The position numbers were made by a program, and so were the translations under genes. Source: Osedax frankpressi (lineage: Eukaryota; Annelida; Polychaeta; Sabellida; Siboglinidae). Taken from it: DNA of 64,000 nucleotides. Under the pieces are notes generated by a model. That model made no database searches, was not told where the DNA came from, and saw nothing but the letters and a program-made list of their open reading frames with translations. The stretch is from positions 21,823,166 through 21,887,165 of the forward strand of contig OZ038312.1 in NCBI GenBank assembly GCA_964035775.1, written 5' to 3'. Positions 11,501-23,889 of the stretch are shown one piece after another (the stretch's first letter is position 1; each line of letters opens with the position of its first letter).

Positions 11501-12726
11501 AGGCATTGACTAGAGAAGCTGCGAACTGTGCTGATTTGTTTACATATAATATATTTAATAATTAGTGCAATTTTCATGTCTGTGTTCATATAGGGTTATA
11601 ATATATAAATGGTTCATATTTAAATGCTAAATGTTAATGGATATTAAATTGATCTATATTATATAGATCAGCACCGCATCATTATCTTGTATTTGTTACA
11701 AAAAGATATTACCAAATGTATCGTGATTTAAAGTTAAGCAAGTTATAATATTGTAAAACTACAAATAAACATTTTCCCTATATTTTTTATTTTTCAACAT
11801 CGATGTCAAAATCAAAATAACATGGGAAAATGCATGTTTACGATATTAAACAAAAATCCAAGATTTCTAGCACGATTTTAACAGATATATTAGCAGATTT
11901 CAATACAACCCCTCAGACATATTTTTATTTAATATTTACATTCGCTTATATAGGTATATAGCATATAATAATAATAGTATATATTATCCATATAGTATTT
12001 ACATAATAATATGTATTCGTAAGCAATGATAAATAGGATAAATAGTAGTAGTATTATATGTATTCATTAATAGATACTAGTTAAAACTAAATATATTATT
12101 TATAATAAAGTTTAAATACCTATATTTAAAAATCAACCATGAACGAAAGCCAAAATTAACTTAATTCGGTAATATTGGTTAATAATAGTATTCAAATATA
12201 ATATTACAATATTGTATACATTATTTAAACATCGGGATCAAATACATTTATTTAAAACTGATCATTAATGATCAGTTTTAATATATAAATCACTTAATTG
12301 ATAATTAAATAAGGATATATATTAAGAAACTGTATATTTATATTAGTAGTATCAAAAAATATTTTCCTTATATATTCCATAGATATATGAATAATTTTAG
12401 TATCATAAACAATATGCATTTTCCCATATCATTTTTCTATTAATTAATCATCAATTATACATCAATGTTGAAAAATAAATTAATATGGGGAAATGGCTAT
12501 TTCTTAACAATAATTAACAGTCCTATTTGGAAATATCTGAGTGTGACAAATAAATGCTATATTGAGATCTATAAAATTAAAATCAACAATATATTTAGAA
12601 ATATCTGCGTCTAACAAATGTGATATTAATTTAATGTTTATTACAAATTGTATACATTAGAATTGCACACGTTATTAAATATAGTATATGTAATTAAATC
12701 AGCACAGTTCACAGCCTATCTAAAAT
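11501..12726. mobile_element. Long-TIR DNA element, copy 1 (non-autonomous)
   Basis: The left end begins near GGCATTGACTAG and continues through GCGAACTGTGCTGATTTG. The right end is its inverse complement (CAAATCAGCACAGTTCACAG at about 12690-12710). Similarity between the two ends continues more than 300 bp inwards, through shared ATTTTTCAACATCGATGTC and GGGAAAATGCAT words, so almost the whole element is two long inverted arms. No transposase is visible. The outermost 12 bp of the right end are missing. Family membership rests on the shared terminal sequence with 15089-16540. Confidence 0.8.
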
Positions 12727-12969
12727 AAATATTTATAAAAATAATTTTGTAATACATAAAATTCAAGTAAAAAAATTGGCGTTTACTACTAAAATATATC
12801 AGTTTTATAATTTATAATATTCAAAATATAGTATATTGAGTAATCGTATTTATCCTCTAGAAAATAAAGCAAAATAAAGATGGCAATGGCTATTGACTTA
12901 AGTTTTTCCAATTGGGAAAATTACTATATTTACATTTTAATAAGAAATATATATGAATGAAAATTAACT

Positions 12970-13915
12970 GATAGGCGTTCAAGGAGAGTCAGTATCTAGC
13001 TTCTTAAATATGGTAAATACCCTGATAATACTGTACGAGTTAACCAATCCAGTCGATAATGCTGTCACACTGCTAATCCATGATATCGGCCTACACTCAG
13101 CCCATGAATATCTACTAACTAGCAGCTCACTAACCCTGAAGTTAGTAGTTACTGAACTGAAGAGACATGAGCCATAGGCACGAAAAGGAAAACACGAAAA
13201 GGCACGAGAATATATTCTTCCTATAGGCACGTAAGCTAAGAACAACAGAAACCCTTGCTGAAGCAAACGAATACTTCACCAGTACCGAAGAATTCATCTG
13301 CGAATATGGTGGTACCAATCACGCTGTGTCCCTAAAAAGATGTAACTTGTGCAAGAGAAGAACTCATTTCGCCTATACAATTCCAAGGAACGTTTTGTAC
13401 AACGGCGATTATACGCTTTCGAGGAGGGAATACGAGTATCCAACATAACGAGTTACGTACATCTGTATATCACAATGATAAATATAATAACATACGTATT
13501 TGTATACAATTATACACTGGGGAACAAGGTAACGTAATTATCAATACAATCTACTCTCAAATAGTTAATCCACTACCACTCTAATGAGAGAACTCCACGA
13601 ACACTCTAATGGCCTACAACCAACAAGCTATACCTGTATGCGGAACTACTCCACTGAAATGCACCCATCAAGAAAGATACTAGGATATTCCACTCTACAT
13701 TTCGTATTCAAATAGTCTCGCAATATTAGGTGTTAGAGACTGCTGTAGGCTTAACAGTATAATGATCAACTGCGACGTTACCATGGCTGAACACCCATCA
13801 ATATATGAAATAATATCCCATTCCTTAATTATGAAGTCCTTACTGAGCGTATATCTAAATCAATTCAAGGGATTAGACAACTTCTACATTTTTAAATTCA
13901 CATTGTAAAGCTTAA
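12970..13915 (+). mobile_element. Ty3/gypsy-like retrotransposon fossil (gag end, zinc knuckle, protease)
   Basis: An internal fragment of an LTR retrotransposon. In order it shows the end of a gag capsid region (ESVSSFLNMVNTL; SSSLTLK), one CCHC-like zinc-knuckle region (CNLCKRRTHFA), an aspartic-protease-like stretch with the late ILGV motif, and the linker that precedes reverse transcriptase. It is broken, with several breaks, and no LTRs are seen. Its base composition is distinctly less AT-rich than its surroundings. The fragment is old and clearly inactive. Confidence 0.75.
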
Positions 13916-15080
13916 CTTATAATTTTATTTATTTTAATGTCATATTAAATTATTATAAAATGGTAAATATCATGGATGAATAATTTAGTCAATAATAAAG
14001 TATTATTTTTAACAATATTTACATTTGACGATTGCCATGTTTAGAATAATGATACTGAGATACTGGGATGAATACCGATGAATAGTATAAAATTGGATTT
14101 ATAGAGTGACAGAAAATATATAGAATACAATATCTTTAACTCTTAATTAATCTTTTTAAAAACCTTGGAATCATTTCTATGCATCATAAAAGAGTATTAA
14201 ATAGTTTCCTAGAATTTTAGGAATATTTAAAATGTATTTAATAGTGTAGGGAAATAACATTGATAACACATACTATAATGTATGATATTGAATTAATTAT
14301 ATTTCATATACATTTACAAATATTATATGATTTCTGTAGAATATTGGTATCCTAAAAAGTACAGAGTGTAATATAATACACCGTCATCAAAGGGACCGAT
14401 TGTATCAAAGGCCCTATTTCTTTACATGTAAAATCACCAGTACCCCATACAATGCATAAATAGAAGTTAAATTAATTGAAATAGATTCTGCGATATATGT
14501 ATTAATTTTATTATATGTATTAAACATTTGTAAAATCTATTTAGTAAAGAAATGAGAACATGCTAATTATAATTTTAAATAAAATATATTATATGTATAT
14601 TTAATTAAATTAATTATTATTCACTATATTCAAAGTAAATATATATCACTCCCATTCTAACTACCATGATTAATTAAAACAATGAGTTTAATCACTGGGT
14701 ATAATTAGTTGTCAGCCGTAATCAGTAAATTGTATTGCAAAAAAACATTTGTTATGCAAAATATATAAAATGTAGTATGACTATTTAGTTTTACAATATT
14801 ACAATTTATATATATTCATCTATATACTTTTGTAAAATGGTATAAATATACCCGTAAATTTAGACCTAGATCAAACGAAATTGAATAAGTATTGGATTAT
14901 TCTAAATATCTAAATAACTACAGCAATTATTAGTTTGAAGAATACGTCCAATGAACCTGTTCATCAAATAATGGACATCGTTCATTCTCATAGAATATTT
15001 TCAAATCTAACAATAATCTAGCAAATCTAGAATAATGTTAAATATTAAAATATTCTTTGTATTCACTTATAAATTAATTC
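13916..15080. other. AT-rich DNA, nothing assigned
   Basis: No exon, RNA gene or clear repeat was found. A slightly less AT-rich patch at about 14380-14460 has no open frame of note. Confidence 0.5.
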
Positions 15081-15088
15081 AAATTACC

Positions 15089-16540
15089 GGCATTGACTAG
15101 ATAGGCCGTGAAACATGCCACATTGTTGACAAATAATTGTATTTAGGCATTGGCTAAATATGCTGTTATGTGCTATATTATTTACAAATAATGTTATGAT
15201 TTTCTTGTCTTTGTGGTTCATACATGTTTAATTATTAAATATGTATATTGCATTGATACCAATACAATTTCTACTAGTTACCGATGTAAATTAATAAATA
15301 AAAGAATATGGAAAATGCATATTTATTTATATTAAAATTTATCATAAAATCTATATGTAAAGAATTTGGAAATATCTGTTGATACTAACAGTAGTAAAAT
15401 ATGCATGTTCTTAAAATATTTCATTAATATACCATTGATTATCAAATTACGAAATATATTAAAAGAGGTAATTTGTTTGAACGAGTTTAAATATTTTTTT
15501 CAAATCATAAATATTTTAATACTATTAGTCCTCGTAATTGGTAAAATTTATAATATAAACATTTAAACTTTATTATATTTGAAATATATATATTTTTAAG
15601 TTTTCATTGATTATAAAATAATTTTATTATGTATATTCAACATTGTATATATATATTTCAATTTGTTGCCAATGGTAACATGATAATTTTATTATTTTTA
15701 ACTCTTTACAAATTTCAAATATGATACCTTTTGGAATTGCGCTATATTTATAAGTGTCTTTTAATAAATAATATTGATCAGTTTTATCTTCATATTCCTT
15801 TATAGCTTCTTTATATAATATAAAATCCTCCTCATGGGTTAATTTTTTATTAAAATAGTATTATTATCTGTATTAATTAATGTATTCACTATCTATAATA
15901 TTTGTATTTTAAATATAGATATTGTATGCCGATATATAGGAATCTAAATTAAAATATATTTTACGAAATTTTATAAATTATTTAAACTTCGCGCTCCTAT
16001 AAAGTTTCAAATTTTAATATACAATTCAAATAATTTTATAATAATATATCATAATATTGAATAAACATATATTTTATATGTAATAATTATATTATATAAA
16101 CACGATTTACGAATTATTCTATATATAGAGTCTAACAAATATAATACACTAAAAAATATACATTTCCCTTTATTTATATTGTTATGAAATAATTTTGGTA
16201 AACTATAGTTTTACTATAGCATATATACTCAAATTCTAGTTATGGCTAAATTCAAATATAAATGTTAAGTAATATATCACATTAACTATTAATATATCTA
16301 GTATAGTTAGTTATTTCAAGTTTATTCCGTATATATGGTATGAATAAATTTTATATTGAAAATAAATATGCATTTTACACATATTTTTCTATTTACGGTA
16401 ACTAGTAAAAGTTCTATTGATATCAATGCAATATCTATATTTAATAATCAACAATGTATGAACCACAGGCATGAAAATTATAAAAATAAAATTATTTGTA
16501 AACAATGTAGGATGTTTCACAGCCTATCTAGCCGATGCCA
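15089..16540. mobile_element. Long-TIR DNA element, copy 2, with 8-bp target duplication
   Basis: The left end begins GGCATTGACTAGATAGGC. The right end carries the inverse complement (GCCTATCTAGCCGATGCC). Arms of about 200 bp match through TTTACAAATAAT, GTCTTTGTGGTTCATACAT, TTGCATTGATA and AATGCATATTTATTT. An exact 8-bp direct repeat, AAATTACC, flanks the element at 15081-15088 and 16541-16548. Long arms with an 8-bp duplication fit Mutator-like elements better than Tc1/mariner, but the superfamily is unproven. The left arm starts with a 57-bp partial duplicate of its own end (15089-15145). The interior holds a short coding-like block on the minus strand (about 15650-15850) shared with copy 3. 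No transposase was found. Confidence 0.85.
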
Positions 16541-16548
16541 AAATTACC

Positions 16549-19514
16549 CATATATTAGATTATATATAAATATATATAAACACTTTGTCATGTGCAAAAT
16601 GGTGTCGTGTCCCAGAATGGAACCTGTGACGGAATGGAACCTTTACGTGACATTTTCCATAATCTTTACAAACATATCTAAAAGAATTAGATAATAATAC
16701 ATCTTAATTACTTAATGATTAGCAATAATAGCTGCTATTATTATATGCTATCATATATTTTTTCTATAATATTAAAAAATATCATTTTCATATTCTTAAA
16801 TGTGGGCGTATTAATCAATATCTGGCATATAAATCAGGGTGTGGTTAAATATTAAGCAGATTCAAATATATAAATATATTTCAATATTCGGAATAATATA
16901 ATTACCAATACGATAAGAGATTAAATATGAAATCAAAAGAGATAAAATATTTGTTAGAAAATAAAATATTCTCTAATAATATAACAAAAAAACACATATT
17001 GTATATATATATCGGTTTATAATCTCCGGTTGTCCTGAACTATCTTTTATTTATTTTACTTATGCAGAAAGTAAAAACGGGGTTGATTAATTTACCATAT
17101 TGCTATGATACACTACCGAGGATATAATATGCATAACATATATTGTCATAACTAGACAATTTATATAATTAAAACATATTAGTAATAAGTACTTTTATTA
17201 TTTACAAATCTACTCTATAGAGTTGTCGGCCGAGAACGACATCACACATCTATTCTCAGTATACTGAGAATATATTTAAGAATTTAATGGTAGTAACTCT
17301 ACAAAAAGTAGTATTTAAATGTGTGTACATAAATTCTAAATAAAGTATGTATCCACTTTAAAATAGAAATTTAAATTATATATAAAATTAAAATTTATTA
17401 TCTTTATTTATAATTTTAAAATTCAATATTTCTATTTCTTTGATTGGATGTTTATTTATTAACTATTTGACCGCTATTTGACATATACGGCATCCCTATA
17501 AGAATTTATTTTAATCGGTATAAGTGATAATATATGGATTAGTTATATTATTAGTTAAACATTTAATTTCAATAAAATAATTTACATGTATGTATTTTAA
17601 TCATATTAAGTATTTTCTTATTGATTTGAAATTATTCAAAATTGATTTATTATTAAACCAAACTGCAAAACATCTTATTATATGTGTAGGTTCCATTCTG
17701 GGATACGAAAATGAATTACTGTGCAAAGTGGGTTTATCATTGAAAATAGGGTATTTTATGTTATCGTATACTGTTAAATAAATTTAAAATAATCATATAA
17801 GTAAAATATATTGCTTTATATATGTATCATAAGGTTATATATAAATGTATACGTTTGTGGATGCTTAATCTTACTTTAAAAAAAATACATCATGTATATT
17901 ATCAATTACTCCAAATAAATAAAATTCCATTATCAAATGTTCTAGATGCCAATCAGATAAATATCAACATGTCAATCATAATAGATAAACATTATAACGT
18001 TATTTGAAATAAATCTGTAATTTACTATTATAATATTTCATAGAAATATACATGATTGCATGCGTTAGGTTCATTCTTCGCAGTATATACTGCGATTTAC
18101 TCAGTATACTCGTAATCAATACACGGACATATACGCTTCGTTGCTTTGGTCTTATTCTTGTTAATGTATTTTACAAACATGATTTATTTTGTAAATTAAG
18201 AACTTTTTGATTATTTTTTATTAAATTAATAATAACTACTTGATAATTATTTAATAATTATCTTTATTTTAAAAATTAAATTCACTGACATAATATATTC
18301 ATAAATACTACCAATAGAATATGAATTATATATAACAGACAGGCCGAATTTTATATTGTCAATTTTTTAAATATATTAATTCTCATTGCGTTAATAGTAA
18401 TCTATTCTTCGATATGTACAATGTACATGTAATATATTAATATTAGTACTTTTTATACATTATAATTACTGATATAGTATGAATTCATATATAAATATTT
18501 AAGTCATATCATTAACCATACAAACATAAACACTATAATTGTAGCTATCTTGTTGAAAATACAATTTATTTTCTATAACAATTGTTTAATTTTTGTTTTT
18601 TCAAATAAATAATGTTCAGGTTTTCTAATAATTATTATTTTAAAATGTTAATTTATAAATATCTATACTTCACATTTGGAAATATATACACAAAATATTT
18701 AAATATAACATACATAATCTTCGACATCTTTCCTCATTATTTTCCAAAAAATACCTTTCAGTAAGTTTTCCTAGTTTTGTGTCTATTTAAAATTGAAATC
18801 AAATTTAAAATAAAATCAAAATAATTAAGAATTCTCAATCTATAGATTTATTATTATTATATAGTTAATATAATTATTTTATATATAATTAATATCATTA
18901 GTATATCATCAATAAGTATATTATTGTTATTATAGATTATCAAATTGATATATTTTAAACATACATTCCAGAATGTCCTGAATTAGACTGAAAACTGTTT
19001 AATATTTCATCTTTCTGAGATTTATTCAAAACGACAATTTTCTCTTCTCCGTGGTTTAGTGATCTCCATCATTTTAAATAAAGTACATTTCATTTACTGA
19101 TCTCTGTAAAATTCTTCTAATGTTAAATTTTATTTGATACGGAGTATTTTATGAGAATGAATTATTTTTTTAAAAAATGGTAAATCTAATTTAATATATT
19201 ATAATTATTCATGTTTAATATTTAAAGTTCTAAATATATTACTATAAATATTTGAATTTCGAGCTGGGTACGCCTATAACTCGTATTGGCACGCCCACAT
19301 TTTATTTATATAACATCAGATTTATTAAATATTACAAAACAAATAAATTATAAAATATATTGATTATCAGTATTATTACTAGTTGTTAAATGGTAGTTTA
19401 GTATTTTAAAATAATTTATTTATAAATGTATACACTGAAATGAGATTATGTCACGTGAAACGATCTACTTTGCTGGCTTTGCACAGCAACCCATTTTGCA
19501 CATGACATCTTATC
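16549..19514. other. AT-rich intergenic DNA upstream of the first ITPase gene
   Basis: Open frames at 17590-17781 and 17822-18007 are short, I/N/K-rich and unrecognised. The last 75 bases before the ITPase start are less AT-rich and include a CACGTG at about 19452, a possible promoter or leader element. No other exon is seen. Confidence 0.45.
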
Positions 19515-22287
19515 ATGATGACTATTCCTAAAACAATTACCTTTGTTACTAGTAATGCAAGCAAAATCGAAGAAGTAAAACAAATGATAAGTAATAATTT
19601 TCCATGCACATTGAAATATAAAAATATTGATATACCAGAATATCAAGGTTATATAAATTAGTTTATAATTTATTTAACAATTTAGTCATATAATATATAA
19701 ATATTGATATTATATTTAGACTCATGGATTCCTGAATAATATGTTTGATTTATCTTATACAATAATTATTAGGATCGTGACAACTGTACATTGTATAATA
19801 TATAATGTACATTGTACAGTCTGTAAAATATACATAAAATTCTAATTATGCAACGTAATTTCAAAACCATTCACCATCAAATTCTGTGAATTATATCAAT
19901 CTAATTTATAAATATAGTAAAGGCACTATATTGGATCACATAAGTCAATCTGGTGATAATTCGTAAAAATCGGCCACGACTATAGAATTGAATGCATAGT
20001 TTTAATATGAAAATAATTAAATAATATTTCAAGCTTTTTTTAAGTGTATATTTTTAGTTTTCTATTAAAAGTTTTTAATACAATTTATTTTCCTTATATA
20101 CTTATATTAGGATTCTACCGATTCAGCTAATGCATTCACGTATTTCTTATACAAAACTTATAAATAATATTTAACGTAAATGAATAATTAACTTCATATC
20201 AATAAAAATATATAATTAAAATAACATAATAGTTTTTAATGTTGCTACCAATTGTAGCCGTATTGCGGGAGTTCTATTTTATATAAGTATTTGTCAATGT
20301 GGTGAAATAGTTAAACATTCGCAATAATTATAAATATATGCCCAATTTCATATTTATAATGTTTATTATATGAGAATAATACAAATAAAACAAGAGGAGA
20401 TAATATTGTGTCTAGTGTTTTATTATACATTATATTATTAAACATATGTATATATTATTTTCATTGAATAAGAAATATATAATTGTAATATTGTTATAAC
20501 ATAAATACTTAGTATAATATTAGTATTAGTATATAAATATATGTATAAATATAAGAAAATATATAACTTTATACATTTTAAATATATATCCTTATATATT
20601 ATAATAATAAAATACTAGTTATAGTAAAACGATATTAAATTAATATTAAAATACAATCATAAAAATATGTATATCGATTCACTGCTGAGTGTTGTTATAT
20701 ATAATTGGATATAAAATATATTAAGCAAACTGCAAAAACATATTATATACAATATGCATTAATATGTTTTGTATGCCTAATAAACATTTATGATATTAGA
20801 ATATATTACATAATTTAAAAATATATCATATATTATAATATATTATTGCACATAATATAATTTATATTTTTATTATTAACTTTTTTTATTTATACTTTTA
20901 TTATTAACTGTGATTTAACTAAATACTCAATATACTGCTACACATTTCAACACACATAATATGTCTATAATCGGTACACTCCCTTTTTAATTACTTTCAT
21001 AAATATAGTGATTCATATTCAAATCTTACATGAAAAGCAAGTAATTCTGTCGAGTGAATTGATTATGTGTGGATCATTTTTATGAATTTTCACCGGATCA
21101 GCTACCATATGTGATCATTTATATTTATTAAATAATAAAAATATGGATATAAATAGTTTTTTAATTACAAAAATACATAAAGTGAATCTCTACTTCTTAA
21201 CTTTTATTTATTTCATCGATATGCGATATTAATACAATAATATATTTATTTATTCGCTTTTTTATTACAAAGGTGATTGTGATTTTATAAGTGAACAGAA
21301 ATGTCTGGAGGCAGCGAGAATCTTAAAAGAACCTTTAATCGTCGAGGATACAAGCCTCTGTTTCAATGCTTTAGGTGGCATGCCTGGACCTTATATCAAG
21401 TGGTTCTTTAATGAACTAAAATCCACATGTTATTACATATTTTTAAATATATTAAATCTATGTAGGGTCAAAAATTAGATAAGATAGTCTAATATATTAT
21501 ATTACATTAATAATTATTATTTACCAACTTTATAAAGCAGTGTGCATTACAGTAACATTGTTACTATAGATCAGTCTAACTTACAATATTATTGTATAAT
21601 AATTATTTTCTTTAATTTTACAAATGTCAAACTGTTAGTATTGTAATAATAATTTATATTTCCTAACTGGTAATTATCTAAATAGGTTTGCATAAGTTAT
21701 TAGCTGGTTTTGAGGATAAATCTGCCTATGCGCAGTGTACTTTTGCATACTGCGATGGATTGTCCGACAAGGTTATTTAATACATTATTCTATGCAATTT
21801 TTTTCATTTAGTTTAATTTTTTTTAATCATTTATAATTACTTAATATCTAGTATTTTACAAGGTGATTAATTTAATAACTAAATTTAAAATATATAAATA
21901 GTGTGTATTTAATATCAGGTCAATCTTTTTACCGGTCGAACCAATGGAATTATTGTAGAACCACGAGGTCCAGAAACTCATGGTTGGGATCCGTGCTTCC
22001 AACCAGAAGGTTTAATTAATGTTTTTTCTTTACACAATATTCTTATAAATGTTGAGAAATACAATTAAATTGATTTATTCATTTGATTATATTAAAATAA
22101 AAGATGTTGAAGTATGATTACATTTATTCAATATCAACAATTGGCTATAAATCAGTAATTAAAATCAGGTCTTATCAAAACTTATGCTGAAATGGAGAAA
22201 TCTCAGAAGAACGCCATGTCACATCGATACAAAGCCCTGCAAGTCATGCAGAAGCATTTTATAGATTTAGCTGGAGCCAAAGCTTAA
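19515..22287 (+). CDS. ITPA: Inosine triphosphate pyrophosphatase, copy A
   Basis: ITPase hydrolyses ITP, dITP and XTP to their monophosphates and so removes deaminated purines from the cytosolic nucleotide pool. Five exons, 19515-19647, 21273-21428, 21686-21771, 21919-22009 and 22169-22287, join with GT-AG introns into 194 codons plus stop, the same length as human ITPA. Landmarks are [38 protein letters not shown] with [49 protein letters not shown] and MSHRYKAL. The start is a double ATG (MMTIP). The phosphate-binding loop reads TSN where other ITPases, including copy B, read TGN; the downstream Lys is kept. This and several exon-1 changes hint at altered activity. AATAAA at 22449-22454 is a candidate poly(A) signal. 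Confidence 0.95.
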
Positions 22288-22979
22288 TACCTTGGCATAT
22301 CATATCGGACTCAATTAGGATAATTAATTTATGTACAACAAATTTAACATTAATATTTTTTATTTTATTCTCATTGCAGATACATTTCTGATAAGTATTT
22401 AACAATAGCCAAAAAACCAACTAGGTTATTTTAATTTTTATATTATATAATAAAAGTGAAAATTTATTATGTATTATATTATCATAATTATATTATTATG
22501 TTGTAATCATATTATTATTATGTCATCAGAATCTGTAAAACCTACAAGTTGACCATTAGCTTGCTTGGATTTTATCAGTAAAATATATCTAAAAGCTAAA
22601 ACAATCCCAATGAGTACTTAGTGCTACGATTTTATTGATTTTTACATTCAAGTGAGTAAAAAATGATTTAATTTCATCATCGAAAATATCTTTATACCTC
22701 GACATTTGCATATTGTGTAATAGGAGTAATAATCTACATATTGTATTTCGCTTTTTAGAATAATTTTTTTATATTGTGATATTTAGTGAATTATGAAGTT
22801 ACTTATATGATTAAAGTGTACTCATATGATTTACATATGATATATATATATCATATCTTAAATGACATTATAAATTAATAGTATAGCGTATATACTGTGA
22901 TATTTGACCCAATCAGTTTCAATACATGTGAGTATTTGAACTAATAGTATATAATATTTAAATATTTATGATTTAAAAA
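22288..22979. other. Spacer between the ITPase genes
   Basis: AT-rich DNA with the candidate poly(A) signal of copy A and, at about 22805-22935, another copy of the ATATGATTTACATATGATA-type dispersed repeat. No exon is seen. Confidence 0.5.
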
Positions 22980-23315
22980 ATTATTTAAACGTTCAAAAAA
23001 AATTACCTCTTTTAATATATCTCGTAATTTGATAACCAATGGTATATTTTAAGAACATGAATATTTGATTTAATACTATCGAGAGATATTTACAAATTCG
23101 TTACATATGTTGATGTGATAAATTGTAATATAAATGAATATACATTTTCTTTTATTTTTCAATTTGCATCTGTAACTATTCGAAGTTCTATTTATATCAA
23201 TCCAATATCTATATTTAATAATAAACCATGTATGAACCACAAAGACATGGATATTATATACATTATTTGTAAACATTGTAGCACAGTTCACATCCTATCT
23301 AGACAATGCCAGGAT
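22980..23315. mobile_element. Solo end of the long-TIR element family
   Basis: The stretch ends with TAGACAATGCC and contains ACAGTTCACATCCTATCTAG, CATGTATGAACCACAAAGAC and the words of the inner arm. It is therefore the inverse complement of roughly the first 340 bp of the element at 15146. No opposite end is nearby. The open frames on both strands here (23076-23291 and 23115-23357) are by-products of the arm. Confidence 0.75.
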
Positions 23316-23889
23316 ACTCTTTCATATTATGTGAAAATATTTTTCACTACATTTTGAATAATAGACTATATTGTTCATCTCTAGATGTATAAGGCAATGG
23401 CTATTGATTACAGAAAACTAACAAGCAATGTTTATCGAAAATGATGACTTGTTTATTTTTTTTACAACGAATCATAATTGATATTTAAAATAAATTATAA
23501 TATACAAATTATTTTAAAGATATATAAAGTTTATATATATCAATGATAATGTTGTTAAACCCTAGTATTATTAGATATTTATATTATATTTGCCTTTGAT
23601 AAAAAACATAAGGAACGATATAAACATAGTCAATGAGTTTGTGATGTATACACATCATTTTAATATCTGCATTACGTATGTTGAATATATTAAAAATAAT
23701 TCTTTTTAAATATTTATTTATAAATAGAAATACATGATTATCTAATTTTGATTGGCTTGTTAAAAAATAAAAATTGCAAGTTTTCCGTAATCAATAACCG
23801 TTGCCAGGTGTAACCTTCAATAGTTTGTATTTATACATATAAGTTAGTGATTACGTATATATAAGAGTATAAATATATACACACTTATC

